A stretch of 48,786 nt of DNA from a bacterium (lineage in GTDB: Bacteria > Patescibacteriota > Minisyncoccia > Phycocordibacterales > UBA5272), in contig JAHFMZ010000003.1 of assembly GCA_023267555.1 (NCBI GenBank), forward strand, positions 1 through 48,786, in the 5' to 3' direction. Under the pieces are notes generated by a model. That model saw nothing but the letters and a program-made list of their open reading frames with translations. It was not told where the DNA came from and made no database searches. How positions within the stretch are numbered: the stretch's first letter is position 1; each line of letters begins with the position of its first letter. Positions 41,199-48,786 of this stretch are shown here, one piece after another. The position numbers and the translations under genes are program-made.

Positions 41199-42713
41199 TT
41201 AAATTTTCAATTTTTCTACAAGAACTGCCTCGAGAATATCAGAAGGAATCATCTCAACTTTACTTTCCACCATCAATCCACATTCATTTCCTTCGTTTAC
41301 TTCTTGTGTTTTTATTTTTTGTGATTGAAGTTCAACAATTTTTCCACGCCCAAGTTCGACTCCACGACGAATTATTTTTACTATGCCATTATTTTGTATT
41401 TTCCCAGTTTCCACTTTTCCTCCGATAACGTGTTTGTCTTTTTGAGAACTAAATGTACGAATGATTTTTAATGTTCCAATGATTGTTTCTTTTTCTTCGT
41501 ATGGAAGGCGACTTTCTACAATGGTATCAAACCACTCTGAAAGTTTGTAAATAATATCAAAGAGTTCTGGTTTGATATTAAATCTGTCTGCTTGATCGCG
41601 AGCTTTTGTTTCCATTTTTACAGTAAAGCCTATAATAATAGTTTTTTCATCAGATGAAGCGAGCATAATATCTCCTTCAGAAATATTTCCGACACCTTCA
41701 GCAATTATTTTTATTTTTATGTCTTCAGTTTCTCTTTTTTTCAATTCGAGTTTGACTGCGTCTAATGTGCCAAGAGAGTCAGCTTTGATAACTACTGGAA
41801 TAACTACTTTTGCGTTTCTATAAATACGAGGATCAAGCACATTGTTTATTGTATTTGATTTTGTTTCTGATTGAAGCGCTTCCATAGATTTTTTATCAGA
41901 TGATGATATGAAAATCGCACCCGAAGCAGGGATTTCATCAAAACCCGTAACTTTGATTGGTTGTCCAGCGTGGGGCGACTTGATTGTTCGTCCAGCAAAG
42001 TCTTCTATAATACGAATAGGAGAAAGGGCAGTACCAGCGACAATAGCACCAGAAGTAGCCAAAGTACCATCTTTGATGATAAGAGAGGCAGAGATGCCAC
42101 GTTTTGGGTCTACAAAGCTCTCTAGGACATAACCGGTTGCGTCTGTGCTTATATCTGTGGTTAATTCATTCATATCCACAAGCAAGAGAAGTGTCTCAAG
42201 AAGGAAATCAATTCCTTGCCCAGTTTTGGCACTAATTTCTACACAAGGCACATCTCCTCCGTAACCTTCAATATAAATAGCATTTTCTACGAGAGAGTTT
42301 TTGGTTTTTTGTATATCTGCACCTGGTTTATCAATTTTGTTAATAGCTACAACATATGGAAGTTTGCGTGCGTCAATTGCTTTCCAAGCTTCAATAGTTT
42401 GAGTTTTCACTCCATCATCAGCTGAGACAATTAAAATCGCGATATCGGCAATTTCTACACCACGTTCGCGCATACTTTGAAATGCGGCGTGTCCCGGCGT
42501 GTCCAAGAAAGTTATAGGTTTGATAGTTCCATCAGCGAGCTTGTGCTGTACTTCATAAGCTGAAATACGTTGAGTGATACCACCAGCTTCACCTTCCACA
42601 ACATTTGATTTGCGAATGAAATCAAGGAGTGAAGATTTACCGTGATCAACATGCCCAAGTACCGCAATGACAGGTTGACGAGAAATCCGCTTCAATTCCT
42701 GAGTTTTTGACAT
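41199..42713 (-). CDS. infB: translation initiation factor IF-2, short form
   Basis: 504 aa from ATG 42713. The GTPase domain begins almost at the N-terminus (PVIAVLGHVDHGKSSLLD), then ITQRISAY, FLDTPGHAAFQSMRERG and NKIDKP; domains II, III and IV follow (KADSLGTLDAVKLEL, then IIRRGVELGRGKIVELQ). The long N-terminal domains of E. coli IF-2 are absent. IF-2 carries initiator tRNA-fMet to the ribosome; that tRNA is encoded at 591. An upstream in-frame start lacks support. Confidence 0.96.
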   Translation of the reverse strand: MSKTQELKRISRQPVIAVLGHVDHGKSSLLDFIRKSNVVEGEAGGITQRISAYEVQHKLADGTIKPITFLDTPGHAAFQSMRERGVEIADIAILIVSADDGVKTQTIEAWKAIDARKLPYVVAINKIDKPGADIQKTKNSLVENAIYIEGYGGDVPCVEISAKTGQGIDFLLETLLLLVDMNELTTDISTDATGYVLESFVDPKRGISASLIIKDGTLATSGAIVAGTALSPIRIIEDFAGRTIKSPHAGQPIKVTGFDEIPASGAIFISSSDKKSMEALQSETKSNTINNVLDPRIYRNAKVVIPVVIKADSLGTLDAVKLELKKRETEDIKIKIIAEGVGNISEGDIMLASSDEKTIIIGFTVKMETKARDQADRFNIKPELFDIIYKLSEWFDTIVESRLPYEEKETIIGTLKIIRTFSSQKDKHVIGGKVETGKIQNNGIVKIIRRGVELGRGKIVELQSQKIKTQEVNEGNECGLMVESKVEMIPSDILEAVLVEKLKI

Positions 42714-42763
42714 AATATTAAAAGCAATTCTAACACAGAATGTCAATAAATGACAGCAATTTA

Positions 42764-43249
42764 TTAGAGATTACTCTTGTGAGCTTTTTTACTTTCTTCC
42801 AATACGCTTAATTCTTCTTCGGTCAAATCATAAGTAGATGTATATTTAACTAATGGTTTTGCAAAAATACTTACACGATCACGATGATGTAGCGAAGAAA
42901 GAAGAACCCCGTCTCCTTTTTCGTTTACAAGCGCAATGGCAAATGATTGATTACTACTATTTTGATCAAAAGCTTTATAGCGCACAGTAGACACGTTGCG
43001 AATACATTGTGCGAGACGATTGTCTAAATCAAATGCGTGTTTTGCAATTATTTCATCGTGTTTTTTTAATTCATCTACTTTATCAAGATATGCACGTACA
43101 GTACTTTCTAAACTTTTACCATTTTTGCCACGAGTAAATATATAAATTTTGTGATAAAGAAAGAGGACGACAATCAAAAGAAAGAGAACAGCGACGATAA
43201 GTGCAGGAATTATATATGGAGATGTTGTGGCGGTGAGAAGAATGCTCAT
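42764..43249 (-). CDS. DUF4446 family membrane-anchored protein
   Basis: 161 aa. A hydrophobic N-terminus (about residues 12-32) and a basic stop-transfer stretch precede a predicted coiled region (LDKVDELKKHDEIIAKHAFDLDNRLAQ). The conserved DUF4446 block follows: VRYKAFDQ..SFAIALVNEKGDGVLLSSLHHRD, then a C-terminal KYTSTYDLTEEE. The function of this family is unknown. It is upstream of infB in the same direction with 50 nt between. Confidence 0.8.
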   Translation of the reverse strand: MSILLTATTSPYIIPALIVAVLFLLIVVLFLYHKIYIFTRGKNGKSLESTVRAYLDKVDELKKHDEIIAKHAFDLDNRLAQCIRNVSTVRYKAFDQNSSNQSFAIALVNEKGDGVLLSSLHHRDRVSIFAKPLVKYTSTYDLTEEELSVLEESKKAHKSNL

Positions 43250-43307
43250 ATTATAAACGAGTGTAACATAAGCTTTTTTATCAAGTGTGTATATGGTTTT
43301 ATAATTC

Positions 43308-43331
43308 CCCTAGGCAAGGCCTAGGGGAATA
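43308..43331. terminator. palindrome between DUF4446 gene and GC-rich island
   Basis: ATTCCCCTAGGC-AAG-GCCTAGGGGAAT, perfect stem without a long T-run. It marks the left edge of the foreign island. Confidence 0.55.
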
Positions 43332-43366
43332 AATAGGTATTTTTTTAAGAACACATAAATTACCAC

Positions 43367-43394
43367 TTGACAAATATTTTATATCTGCTATGCT
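43367..43394 (+). promoter_or_regulatory. promoter of the GC-rich island
   Basis: TTGACA (43367-43372), 16-nt spacer, TATGCT (43389-43394), near consensus. Confidence 0.75.
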
Positions 43395-43451
43395 ATATTT
43401 TGTAACACAAACCGTGTTGCGCTCGTTGTACATTAAAAGGAGAACAGCCAA

Positions 43452-43562
43452 ATGAAGAAGAAACCGCTTGCCACTCTGGATATCCATATCTCGATCAAGA
43501 CGTTCATCACCGCGGCCACCGACATCGACGCCAAGGCCTCCGGCACCCGCCGTCACACCTGA
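43452..43562 (+). CDS. short peptide or gene remnant in GC-rich island (36 aa)
   Basis: ATG 43452 follows AAAAGGAGAAC, and the reading MKKKPLATLDIHISIKTFIT.. stops at TGA after 36 codons. About 280 nt of very GC-rich DNA follow before the terminator, with several overlapping frames but no recognisable protein, so this may be the head of a frame-disrupted gene. Promoter, SD and terminator match the orphan-cassette design. Confidence 0.45.
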   Translation: MKKKPLATLDIHISIKTFITAATDIDAKASGTRRHT

Positions 43563-43837
43563 CCATCGGCGCCGGGCCAGCAGTATGTTTTTCATCTTCA
43601 TCGTCAGGTCCATCGCAGATGTCCTGCGTAGCGCAAGCTTCGCAATGCCCGCAAGCGTAATCGCCCTTCGGCACGAGCAATCGTCGCCGGCCGGCATCGC
43701 ATCTGGGCCCGAGGAATCTGTGGGGACCACAACCGCCGCTTTGTGGCGCAGGCACACCGAAAAGGCCGGTGTAAGCCTGCGTTTCGGGACGGTCTCTTGA
43801 ATCTGTCCTTCTTCTGATAAAACTTTCGGTACCAAAG
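43563..43837 (+). other. GC-rich stretch without a convincing gene
   Basis: Base composition is strikingly GC-rich against the AT-rich window. Competing frames on both strands (for example plus 43468-43800 and minus 43299-43835) give Arg/Pro/Ala-rich low-complexity translations without SD or recognisable motifs, so none is called. It may be a decayed foreign gene or the body of a non-coding transcript. Confidence 0.4.
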
Positions 43838-43878
43838 TCCCCCGCCAGACGCACAGCGCCTGCCGGGGGATTTCATTT
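43838..43878 (+). terminator. terminator of the GC-rich island
   Basis: TCCCCCGCCAG-loop-CTGCCGGGGGA followed by TTTCATTTTTT. Confidence 0.85.
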
Positions 43879-43885
43879 TTTATGT

Positions 43886-43891
43886 TAGAGT
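43886..43891 (+). promoter_or_regulatory. -10 box of cysteine desulfurase, leaderless
   Basis: TAGAGT ends 6 nt before the ATG at 43898; no SD. Confidence 0.5.
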
Positions 43892-43897
43892 ATTTAT

Positions 43898-45103
43898 ATG
43901 TTTAATTTTTTGAATAAAAGAATATATTTGGATAATGCTGGGGCAACTCCAATTAGTAAGAACGCAAAAAAAGAATTTTTGCGTGTTTTGGAAATTTTTG
44001 GAAATCCATCGGCAATTTATAAAGAAGGAGTAGAAGCAAAAAAGATTTTAAATGATGCTAAAGAAAAAATTGGAAAAATAATAAATGCACGAGCTTACGA
44101 AATATATTTCACGGGTTCGGGAACTGAAAGTTGCAATTTAGCAATACTCGGAACTTATTATGCTTGGAGAAAAGAAAATGAACATTCAAATAAACTTCCG
44201 CATATAATTATTTCTTCTATTGAACATCCGGCAATTATGGAAGCGGTTAACTATTTATCAATAAATAGTTTGGCTAATGTAACTTATCTTTCGGTTTATG
44301 AAGATGGTTTAGTAAAAGTGGAAGATGTCAGAAAAGCAATTACCGAAGATACAATTTTAATTTCTGTAATGTATGCCAATAATGAAATTGGAAGCATAGA
44401 ACCAATAAAAGAAATCGGAAGAATGATACAAGAAATTAAAAGTAAAAAAATAAATAATAAAAATTATCCATACTTTCATACTGATGCTTGTCAGGCGGGG
44501 AATTATTTGAATCTCGATGTTTTTCGTTTGAAAGTAGATATGATGACTATAAATAGCAGTAAAGTTTATGGTCCAAAAGGAATAGCTATTTTATACAAAA
44601 AGGAAGGGATAAATATTGAGCCAGTTTCTTTTGGTGGTGGACAAGAAAGAGGAATGAGAAGTGGAACAGAAAATGTTGCCGGTGCTTTTGCATTTGCTGT
44701 GGCGCTTTTGGAAGCTCAAGAATTAAAAAATAAAGAAATAGAAAGATTAACAGAAATTCGTGATGATTTTAAAAATAAATTGGAAAAGAAAATTCCTGAT
44801 GTAACTTTTTACGGAGCTTGGGGGGAAGATAGACTTCCAAATAATATAAATTGTCGTATACCAAATATTGGAAGTGATGAAATGATTATCAGATTAGATC
44901 AAAAAGGATTTTCAGTTTCCCATAAATCAGCTTGTTCTTCGCAAGTTGATGATGGGAGTTATGTTATCAAAGCTCTTGGGGCAACAGACAAAGAAGCTAA
45001 AGAAAATATTAGAATTACTCTTGGTAGAGATACAACAAAAAAAGATATGAACAAATTAGTTGAAGCTATTTTTGAAATAAAATCTTCTTTTGCTGGAAAA
45101 TAA
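43898..45103 (+). CDS. cysteine desulfurase, NifS/IscS family
   Basis: 401 aa, PLP-dependent class V. YLDNAGATP, the FTGSGTESCNLAI loop, SSIEHPAIMEA, MYANNEIGSIEPI and HTDACQAGN (PLP ring contact) are conserved. The PLP lysine lies in NSSKVYGPKG, where most NifS proteins have GHK. The sulfur-carrying Cys is in SACSS near residue 346. It supplies sulfur for Fe-S clusters or tRNA thiolation; no IscU or thiolase partner is adjacent. Confidence 0.93.
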   Translation: MFNFLNKRIYLDNAGATPISKNAKKEFLRVLEIFGNPSAIYKEGVEAKKILNDAKEKIGKIINARAYEIYFTGSGTESCNLAILGTYYAWRKENEHSNKLPHIIISSIEHPAIMEAVNYLSINSLANVTYLSVYEDGLVKVEDVRKAITEDTILISVMYANNEIGSIEPIKEIGRMIQEIKSKKINNKNYPYFHTDACQAGNYLNLDVFRLKVDMMTINSSKVYGPKGIAILYKKEGINIEPVSFGGGQERGMRSGTENVAGAFAFAVALLEAQELKNKEIERLTEIRDDFKNKLEKKIPDVTFYGAWGEDRLPNNINCRIPNIGSDEMIIRLDQKGFSVSHKSACSSQVDDGSYVIKALGATDKEAKENIRITLGRDTTKKDMNKLVEAIFEIKSSFAGK

Positions 45104-45107
45104 AAAA

Positions 45108-45130
45108 TGTACAGGCAAGACCTGTACATC
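45108..45130. terminator. convergent palindrome after the cysteine desulfurase gene
   Basis: TGTACAGG-CAAGA-CCTGTACA between two convergent genes. Confidence 0.6.
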
Positions 45131-45158
45131 GGATTTCATAATAAATGATTGGACTGTT

Positions 45159-45548
45159 TTATTCTTCGCAGAGGAATCTTTGTCCCTTGAGTGCTCCGAG
45201 ATGAAAAAAAGGAAGGCCGATTTTGTTTACAACTTCGATTACTTCAATTACGACGCCACCTTCTTTTTCTTCGTATGAGGCGTAAAAGACTGCATAAGAT
45301 AACAGTCCACCATATTTGAAGACTAGAATATCTCTCTCGACACCTATCACACCAATGAAAGTTATGTCCTTTCTTTTTGGCACAATTTCTTTTCGAGCGA
45401 GTTTCTCTTTCATTATCATCAATATGGCTTCGGGGGCCACATCTTCCATCCTTCTCATCAATTCATTGTGTTCTTTTTGCAGGAGCAATTTCTGGCGCAA
45501 ATCTTCAAGAGTGGGAAGGGGATTAACAAGAACAAGAGATGCTCGCAC
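45159..45548 (-). CDS. orphan protein (129 aa), GTG start with SD
   Basis: Not recognised. Starts with GTG 45548 behind AAAGGAGAA. The N-terminal half is helical and charged (LPTLEDLRQKLLLQKEHNELMRRME); the C-terminal half is hydrophobic beta-like (DITFIGVIGVERDILVFKYGG). No membrane anchor is clear. Promoter TGGACA-17-TATTAT on the minus strand; single-gene unit. Same class as the other SD-led orphans. Confidence 0.65.
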   Translation of the reverse strand: MRASLVLVNPLPTLEDLRQKLLLQKEHNELMRRMEDVAPEAILMIMKEKLARKEIVPKRKDITFIGVIGVERDILVFKYGGLLSYAVFYASYEEKEGGVVIEVIEVVNKIGLPFFHLGALKGQRFLCEE

Positions 45549-45582
45549 AATCTTCTCCTTTTTGTTGTTGAAGCTTATTGTT

Positions 45583-45611
45583 ATAATAACATATTATAAT
45601 GATATTGTCCA
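45583..45611 (-). promoter_or_regulatory. promoter of 129-aa orphan
   Basis: Minus strand TGGACA (45606-45611), 17-nt spacer, TATTAT (45583-45588). Confidence 0.65.
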
Positions 45612-45649
45612 GTCTTTCTATTTTTTAACTTAAATATAAACTGAGTAAT

Positions 45650-46219
45650 ATGTACGAAACAAAAGATTTTTCAGACTTATTAGGACTTGAAGGTTTTAGT
45701 GATATTTTATTAAATAATCATTTTACTTTGTATCAAGGTTATGTGACCAATACAAATAAATTGGTCGATTTTATGAAGGTAAAAGAAATTGGTACTCCAG
45801 AGTATGCCGAACTTCATCGTCGTTTTGGATGGGAATGGAACGGAATGAGATTACACGAACTTTATTTTGAGAATATGGTAAAAGGCGGTTCGGTTCTTAC
45901 AAGTGGTTCTGAGTTAGAAAAAGTTATCAATTATGTTTGGGGTTCATTTGAAAATTGGCAAAAAGATTTTGTTGGTATCGGAGCGATGCGTGGAATTGGT
46001 TGGGTTGTGCTTGCATATGATCCAATCAAGAAAATGGTATTTAATACTTGGATTAACGAACATAACGAAGGAAATTTGGTGGGAGCAACACCACTTCTTG
46101 TGATGGATGTTTTTGAGCACGCATATATTACTGATTATGGAATCAAACGTGCAGATTATATTTCAGCGTTTATGAAAAATATCAATTGGAGTGCGGTAGA
46201 AAAAAGGTTTGGGTTTTAG
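45650..46219 (+). CDS. superoxide dismutase, Fe/Mn family
   Basis: 189 aa. Metal ligands can be placed: His in LLNNHFTLYQGYV, His in NGMRLHELYFENM, and Asp and His in LLVMDVFEHAYITDYGIKRADY. The second domain motif GWVVLAYDP is present. It dismutates superoxide in the cytoplasm; metal preference (Fe or Mn) cannot be told from the sequence. With the peroxiredoxin and glutaredoxin it completes a small oxidative defence set. No SD. Confidence 0.93.
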   Translation: MYETKDFSDLLGLEGFSDILLNNHFTLYQGYVTNTNKLVDFMKVKEIGTPEYAELHRRFGWEWNGMRLHELYFENMVKGGSVLTSGSELEKVINYVWGSFENWQKDFVGIGAMRGIGWVVLAYDPIKKMVFNTWINEHNEGNLVGATPLLVMDVFEHAYITDYGIKRADYISAFMKNINWSAVEKRFGF

Positions 46220-46232
46220 ATGTTTATGAAAC

Positions 46233-46264
46233 AATGGGCGATATGCTATGCATATCGCCCATTT
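46233..46264 (+). terminator. terminator of superoxide dismutase gene
   Basis: ATGGGCGATATG-CTAT-GCATATCGCCCATTT. Confidence 0.85.
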
Positions 46265-46413
46265 GACTTGTATGTTTATTTTATATATAAACAATATATA
46301 CTGTAATTATCCGAATGCTGTTACGTCTGTATAGATGTGAATCCCTGAATTAATTAAATTTATTTGAATTTACTGTAAGTTGTTGATATTTATTAGCTAA
46401 TTAAATATCCTAT

Positions 46414-48786
46414 ATGCCTCCATCATTTAATAATTTCACCACAAAAGCCAAAGAAGTAATTCGTCGTGCACACGAGCTTGCTGTTGAACGTGGGCAGAAT
46501 CAGGTAAATCCCATTCATTTAATGGGAGCTCTTCTCACACAAGAAGAATCTCTTGTACACGCGATTTTGGAAAGATTAGAAGTTGATGTTCTTCATTTAA
46601 CTGACAGTATTGTGGACGCAATAGAAGTACCAGGAGCGTCAGCAACAGCCAGCCAAACATATCAAATGTATTTGACCCCAGAACTTGCTCAAGTACTCGA
46701 AAATTCTCTTAATATTGCCCAAACACTAGGAGATGAATTTGTTTCTACTGAGCATCTTTTCCTAGCACTTTTGGAATCAACCGGACAAGTTCGTGAATTA
46801 CTCGCACGTTTTCGTATTGATAGAGATCAAGCTTATCATATTTTGGAAGAACTTCGTGCCCAAAATATTACCGAGGCAAGTAATCCAAAGAAAAATAAAG
46901 CTCTTGCAAAATATACTCGCAATTTTACAGACCTTGCTCGTGCAGACAAATTAGATCCAGTTATTGGTCGTGATACCGAAATTATGCGTCTGATGCAAAT
47001 ACTTTCTCGCCGCACCAAAAATAATCCGATTTTAATTGGTGAAGCCGGAACAGGAAAAACTGCCGTGGTAGAAGGTTTGGCAATTCGTATGGCCCGTGGT
47101 GATGTGCCAGAAAGCTTGAAAGATAAAGAATTAGTATCACTTGATTTGGGTACACTTATTGCTGGTACAAAATTCCGTGGAGAATTTGAAGAGCGTTTGA
47201 AAGCTATTATGAAAGAAATTGAACGTTCGGAAGGCGGAATTATTTTGTTTATTGATGAAATACATACAATTGTTGGTGCCGGTTCGGCAGAAGGTTCGGC
47301 AGACGCAGCAAATTTACTCAAACCCGCACTTTCACGTGGAGAACTTCGTGCTATCGGTGCCACAACTCTCAAAGAATATCAAAAGCATATTGAAAAAGAT
47401 CCAGCGCTTGCTCGACGTTTTCAACCAGTATTTATTGAAGAACCATCCGAAGCAGATGCTTTGGCAATTATGCGTGGGCTAAAAGAAAAATATGAATTAT
47501 TTCACGGCGTGCGTATTACAGATGATGCTTTAATTTCCGCAGTCAATCTTTCGACCCGTTATATTACGAATCGTTTTCTTCCAGATAAAGCAATTGACTT
47601 GATGGATGAAGCCGCATCGTCACTTCGTATGGCGCTTGAAAATAAGCCACCAGTTTTGGATGAAGCTCATAGAAAAATTATGCGCCTTGAAATTGAAAAA
47701 GAAGCGCTTACCAAAGAACTCATTGCACACAGTGATGATGATATTACTTCTACCAAAAAACGCATTAATGCGATTGATGAAGAGATTGCAAATGTTAAGG
47801 AACGTACTCACGAACTTGAACTCAAATGGAAAAATGAAAAGAAAACTTTGACAGCAATCGGTGAAATAAAAAAGTCGCTTGAGTCTCTTCGTTCGGAAAG
47901 TGAAAATGCAGAAATCCGAGCAGACCTTACTCGTGTGGCGGAAATTCGTTATGGACAAATACCAGACCTCACTCGCGAATTAAATTCATTACTTGAAAAA
48001 TTAAAGAAGTTGCAAAAGACACGTAGAATTTTGAAAGAAGAAGTAACCGAAGAAGACATCGCTGGTGTTGTTGCGCGTTGGACGGGGATTCCAGTTTCAA
48101 GAATGCTTGAAGAAGAGCAAGAAAAACTTTCTCGTATGGAAGATGAGCTTGGCAAGAGAGTTATAGGACAACGTGAAGCAATTTCAAAAATAAGTGGAGC
48201 AGTGCGTCGCTCTCGTGCGGGTGTGAATGATCCAGAACGACCAATCGGTTCGTTTATGTTTCTTGGTCCAACGGGTGTAGGAAAGACAGAAATCACAAAA
48301 GCGCTCGCCGAGTTTAGGTTTAATGATGAAAAAGCACTCATCAAAGTTGATATGAGTGAATATATGGAAAAGCACAGTACGAGCAAGTTGATCGGTTCGC
48401 CTCCAGGATATGTTGGCTATGATGAATCAGGGCAATTGACCGAAGCAGTACGTCATCGACCATACGCTGTGATTTTGTTCGATGAAGTTGAAAAGGCTCA
48501 CCCAGAAGTGTTTAACTTGCTCCTTCAAGTTCTTGATGAAGGAAGACTGACTGACAGTAAGGGGAGAATCGTTAATTTCAAAAACACAATTATTGTGATG
48601 ACTTCAAATATTGGTAGTCAGTATATTCAGAAGATGGAACAGATTGGTTTTTCTACACAAGAAGTTGGTTCGGAATATACGCAAGTAAAAGAAAGAGTGA
48701 TGACAGCGCTCAAAGATTTCTTCAAGCCAGAGTTTTTGAATCGCTTGGATGATACAATTATTTTTGATGTATTATCAAAAGAAGAA
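46414..48786 (+). CDS. clpB: ClpB-type AAA+ disaggregase (3' end outside the window)
   Basis: The first 791 codons are present and the reading frame is still open at the edge. Two Clp N-repeats (about residues 1-145), AAA-1 with Walker [10 protein letters not shown] (about residue 209) and Walker B LFIDEIHT, then a long charged coiled middle domain (about residues 420-535) with [10 protein letters not shown], which is typical of ClpB rather than ClpC. AAA-2 follows with GPTGVGKTE (about residue 618) and [13 protein letters not shown]. ClpB works with DnaK to resolubilise protein aggregates. No SD and no CIRCE element is seen; TTGATA-17-TATCCT lies very close to the ATG. Confidence 0.93.
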   Translation, partial: MPPSFNNFTTKAKEVIRRAHELAVERGQNQVNPIHLMGALLTQEESLVHAILERLEVDVLHLTDSIVDAIEVPGASATASQTYQMYLTPELAQVLENSLNIAQTLGDEFVSTEHLFLALLESTGQVRELLARFRIDRDQAYHILEELRAQNITEASNPKKNKALAKYTRNFTDLARADKLDPVIGRDTEIMRLMQILSRRTKNNPILIGEAGTGKTAVVEGLAIRMARGDVPESLKDKELVSLDLGTLIAGTKFRGEFEERLKAIMKEIERSEGGIILFIDEIHTIVGAGSAEGSADAANLLKPALSRGELRAIGATTLKEYQKHIEKDPALARRFQPVFIEEPSEADALAIMRGLKEKYELFHGVRITDDALISAVNLSTRYITNRFLPDKAIDLMDEAASSLRMALENKPPVLDEAHRKIMRLEIEKEALTKELIAHSDDDITSTKKRINAIDEEIANVKERTHELELKWKNEKKTLTAIGEIKKSLESLRSESENAEIRADLTRVAEIRYGQIPDLTRELNSLLEKLKKLQKTRRILKEEVTEEDIAGVVARWTGIPVSRMLEEEQEKLSRMEDELGKRVIGQREAISKISGAVRRSRAGVNDPERPIGSFMFLGPTGVGKTEITKALAEFRFNDEKALIKVDMSEYMEKHSTSKLIGSPPGYVGYDESGQLTEAVRHRPYAVILFDEVEKAHPEVFNLLLQVLDEGRLTDSKGRIVNFKNTIIVMTSNIGSQYIQKMEQIGFSTQEVGSEYTQVKERVMTALKDFFKPEFLNRLDDTIIFDVLSKEE

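Noticed and set aside
43452-43640. TGA in the GC-rich island as a recoded (Gly) codon
   Set aside because: TGA is a normal stop in several well-defined genes here (for example the NADAR, ECF sigma and pseudouridine synthase genes), and reading through gives only about 20 more residues before a TAG.
43299-43835. 178-codon minus-strand ORF across the GC-rich island
   Set aside because: Low-complexity Arg/Gly/Ala-rich translation, no SD, opposed by a strong plus-strand promoter and terminator; long spurious frames are expected in GC-rich DNA.
46270-46413. Heat-shock CIRCE or HAIR operator before clpB
   Set aside because: No TTAGCACTC-type inverted repeat or CTTGAGT/ACTCAAG pair is visible in the intergenic region.
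1-48786. CRISPR array, prophage or insertion sequence with transposase
   Set aside because: No regularly spaced repeats, cas genes, phage structural genes or transposase-like proteins were found on either strand.

Overview
The window looks like a chromosomal piece of a Patescibacteria (Candidate Phyla Radiation) bacterium, most like the Parcubacteria/Paceibacteria side. This is inferred from gene style, not from a database search. The DNA is AT-rich and the core genes are compact. IF-2 lacks its N-terminal domains, RpoD has a lysine-rich N-terminal tail, there are DUF5667 and DUF4446 proteins and peptidoglycan-binding repeat proteins, and tRNA genes have no encoded CCA. TGA is used as an ordinary stop, which argues against the Gracilibacteria/Absconditabacteria code.

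Layout. 1-760: three minus-strand tRNA genes (Asp, Met, initiator fMet), each with a broken 5'-half copy upstream. 862-6086: NADAR protein, murI, membrane protein, DEAD-box helicase, peroxiredoxin and small orphan genes. 6150-13157: rpoB-rpoC behind a long leader. 13.3-16.5 kb: orphan gene, structured ncRNA, two secreted surface proteins. 17.1-22 kb: dnaG, rpoD, a Tyr/Asn-rich secreted protein, obg. 22-34.9 kb: gatB, miaA, a glutaredoxin, tRNA-Leu(CAA), parB, rel, topA and dprA, with orphan genes between them. 34.9-36.6 kb: tRNAs Leu(UAA), Lys, Cys and Leu(UAG) around an rluD-type gene. 36.6-38.9 kb: an ECF sigma / anti-sigma / envelope-protein regulon. 39-43.9 kb: a GC-richer 548-aa orphan, rbfA, infB, DUF4446 and a very GC-rich island. 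43.9-48.8 kb: cysteine desulfurase, orphan, superoxide dismutase and clpB, which runs off the end.

Two gene classes are intermixed. Housekeeping genes mostly have no Shine-Dalgarno sequence; in the clearest cases a -10 box lies 6-8 nt before the ATG, implying leaderless mRNAs (obg, gatB, dnaG, cysteine desulfurase, and the ECF sigma gene from its own ECF promoter). About a dozen orphan genes are the opposite: single genes with sigma-70-like promoters, strong GGAGG-type ribosome binding sites, their own hairpin terminators, often a dyad over the -35, and often a different base composition. They look like acquired cassettes.

The most striking find is an apparently undescribed family of 70-210 bp structured elements at the 3' ends of genes: tRNA-Asp (cut by the window edge), tRNA-Leu(CAA), topA, tRNA-Leu(UAA) and tRNA-Leu(UAG). 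Reading with the target gene, each has a hairpin with CTGC in the loop, an inverted copy of the target's own 3' end, and, in the four complete copies, a core GGGGTCGCGAA - variable stem - TTTTGTGACC. The core is followed by a direct copy of the target's 3' end in three copies. At topA the direct copy encodes a second, synonymously diverged C-terminus that shares an exact 18-nt block with the real gene, as expected for site-specific integration into a gene end. A related oddity is the 5'-half tRNA copies, each ending in a hairpin built from the anticodon arm, next to tRNAs Asp, Met, fMet and Cys.

A second coherent system is the ECF sigma factor at 36.7 kb. Its own gene and the downstream secreted PG-binding/FN3-like protein gene share a TGTAAG-N15-GCGTCT promoter with identical spacing, so an autoregulated envelope-response circuit can be read directly from the sequence.
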